Shown piece by piece: positions 41,661 through 42,842 of a stretch of 42,842 bases of DNA. Source of the DNA: Echinostoma caproni (taxonomy: Eukaryota > Platyhelminthes > Trematoda > Plagiorchiida > Echinostomatidae); contig UZAN01039376.1 of assembly GCA_900618425.1 (NCBI GenBank), positions 50,830 to 93,671 on the forward strand. Reading direction: 5' to 3'. The translations under genes and the position numbers were made by a program. The first letter of the stretch is position 1. Every line of letters starts with the position of its first letter. The notes beneath the pieces are model-generated. The model saw nothing but the letters and a program-made list of their open reading frames with translations, had not been told where the DNA came from and did not search any database.

Positions 41661-42002
41661 ACTAGATGAATTCAAAAGTGAGTGATAGTGACTGTAAAGT
41701 CTGAAAAACTACGGCCAGTCACAGCGGTAGTTGTTTTGGCTGGATTTCAAAATCAGCTGATTCTTTGGTGGAATGTCAATTCCAAACGTGATATTCACAC
41801 TAGTTTTATAAATTCATGAATCAATGTCGGGACAAAGGTGTCGGTAAACTGACATACATACAACAACAATGTGTCATTTGGAAAAAGTCTTCGAAATTCT
41901 CACAAGCACACAGGATAATGATTGAAAGGTTCTAACAATAGATGCGAGTTTTCCTTAGTTATCATTTTGAACAAAACGATTTGCTTGAACACGTTGTGCA
42001 CA
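41661..42002. other. non-coding, nothing recognised
   Basis: No supported feature. Confidence 0.45.
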
Positions 42003-42080
42003 TATTTTACCGTTGAGAAAGACCACCAATCGCATTCTCCGCCGCTCTTCAGTCGTACTACTCACACATGTGAGTAGTAG
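42003..42080 (+). repeat. dispersed repeat C, copy 3
   Basis: ACCGTTGAGAAAGACCACC, TCGCATTCTCCGCCG and then GTACTACTCACACATGTGAG follow the same order as the copies at 19.6 and 27.2 kb. It keeps only the last 80 bases and has the best terminal palindrome, ACTACTCACACATGTGAGTA. Confidence 0.65.
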
Positions 42081-42842
42081 TAGTTGTGTGTATTAATTTT
42101 TGTTGTTCATTGTTATCTAATAATATATCATACAGTAAGAAGATCATGTAATCAAAAAATGTAACACTTTATAAACGTGTATTGAATCACCTCCTCCCCC
42201 TGAAGAGCGATAATCAATATGGTATGCATGTCATTTCGGATTACCATTTATGCTGGTGGTAATGATAATTCTAATAGTGAAAACAGTTTTGACTAGGACA
42301 CTACAACCGGTTATCTCATATGCAGATGACGATGATGATGATACATCACTTTGGTGATTCTGTAACGCGTACGCACAAATCAAGGCATGCATTCCAGGTA
42401 GCCATTCAGAAACTAGATTTCATAACCAATCCTGCGGTTATAAGCAGCATAAATCCGTTTGGCTGACTGCAGGAAGGCGAACAAATCAGCCGTATAGTTT
42501 TCCATTGGGAACTGAAGAAAAGACCAATGACAGTTTGATGCTCGCTATATATTTCCATGATGTAGCCAGAAAATTAAGTATAGGCACAACTCTAACGTTT
42601 ACCGGACTTCGTGCTATTCAATCCGAATCGGAGATTGCGCCATCGATTCATATTTCCATCCGAATACGACATGAGCGATCAAAAAAATACGGAAACGAAC
42701 TACAATTTAGGACGGCCTGGAGGAATGAAACTTGTTGTTATTGCGATATCGTTTCCGGTTGAAAAAATGAAACATTTTTCACTTTTCATATTTTAGTTTT
42801 ATGAAATATAAGGAAAAATAATCCGTTAATGCAACTGCAGCA
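42081..42842. other. non-coding; (GAT)n
   Basis: A (GAT)n run lies at 42331-42342. The frame at 42505-42762 has no domain. The window ends here. Confidence 0.45.

Noticed and set aside
1..42842. CRISPR array, bacterial operon or prophage
   Set aside because: No regularly spaced repeats, no ribosome-binding-site-linked genes and no long ORFs. The sequence is eukaryotic.

Overview
This is eukaryotic, gene-poor DNA of flatworm type, most likely from a trematode. It has no operons, no long open reading frames and moderate AT richness. Two features suggest the organism. Several retroposons carry a tRNA-like or Pol III-type head followed by a type I hammerhead ribozyme, the arrangement of the schistosome Sm-alpha retroposons. 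Fragments of Penelope-like elements (PLEs: reverse transcriptase plus GIY-YIG endonuclease) are also abundant, and a short 49-base intron is plausible. The family recognitions come from reading motifs, not from searches. The species cannot be named from this window.

Layout. 0.5-1.6 kb: a decayed PLE on the minus strand, with a tRNA-derived SINE inside its 3' UTR and an inverted copy of its own tail at the 5' edge. 5.3-5.5 kb: a second SINE of that family. 6.1-6.3 kb: a possible last exon. 7.5-7.8 kb: remnants of hammerhead and tRNA-like retroposons. 10.24-10.56 kb: an almost intact 320-bp hammerhead retroposon with 16-bp target-site duplications. 11.39-11.68 kb: a 289-nt near-perfect foldback hairpin. 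12.83-13.17 kb: two hammerhead tails facing apart around one tRNA-Gly-like head. 13.7-13.96 kb: a PLE reverse-transcriptase fragment. 14.3-16.0 kb: tRNA-like and hammerhead relics. 17.6-18.3 kb and 21.06-22.2 kb: two related PLE copies, the second with its reverse-transcriptase part inverted. 24-26 kb: two weak exon candidates, one beginning with a RING-like CPIC motif. 29.6 kb: another hammerhead relic. 36.06-36.34 kb: the C-terminal end of a LINE reverse-transcriptase ORF. 36.8-37.2 kb: a candidate two-exon gene for a small secreted protein. 38.2-38.8 kb: two PLE 3' ends joined as an inverted repeat. 40.0-40.6 kb: SINE copies. 41.5 kb: a further hammerhead relic. Three copies of another repeat, ending in a GTGAGTAGT palindrome, lie at 19.6, 27.2 and 42.0 kb.

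How the parts relate. Nothing here forms a host pathway. The content is an intergenic or intronic retroelement landscape. PLEs (autonomous, with their own RT and endonuclease) and hammerhead SINEs (non-autonomous) have accumulated, nested in each other and decayed. The most interesting signals are the well-preserved dimer-type hammerhead ribozymes and the repeated pattern of PLE copies carrying an inverted piece at their 5' edge. Most short ORFs are non-coding. The few candidate exons are listed with low confidence. One ambiguous base (N) lies at 41333.
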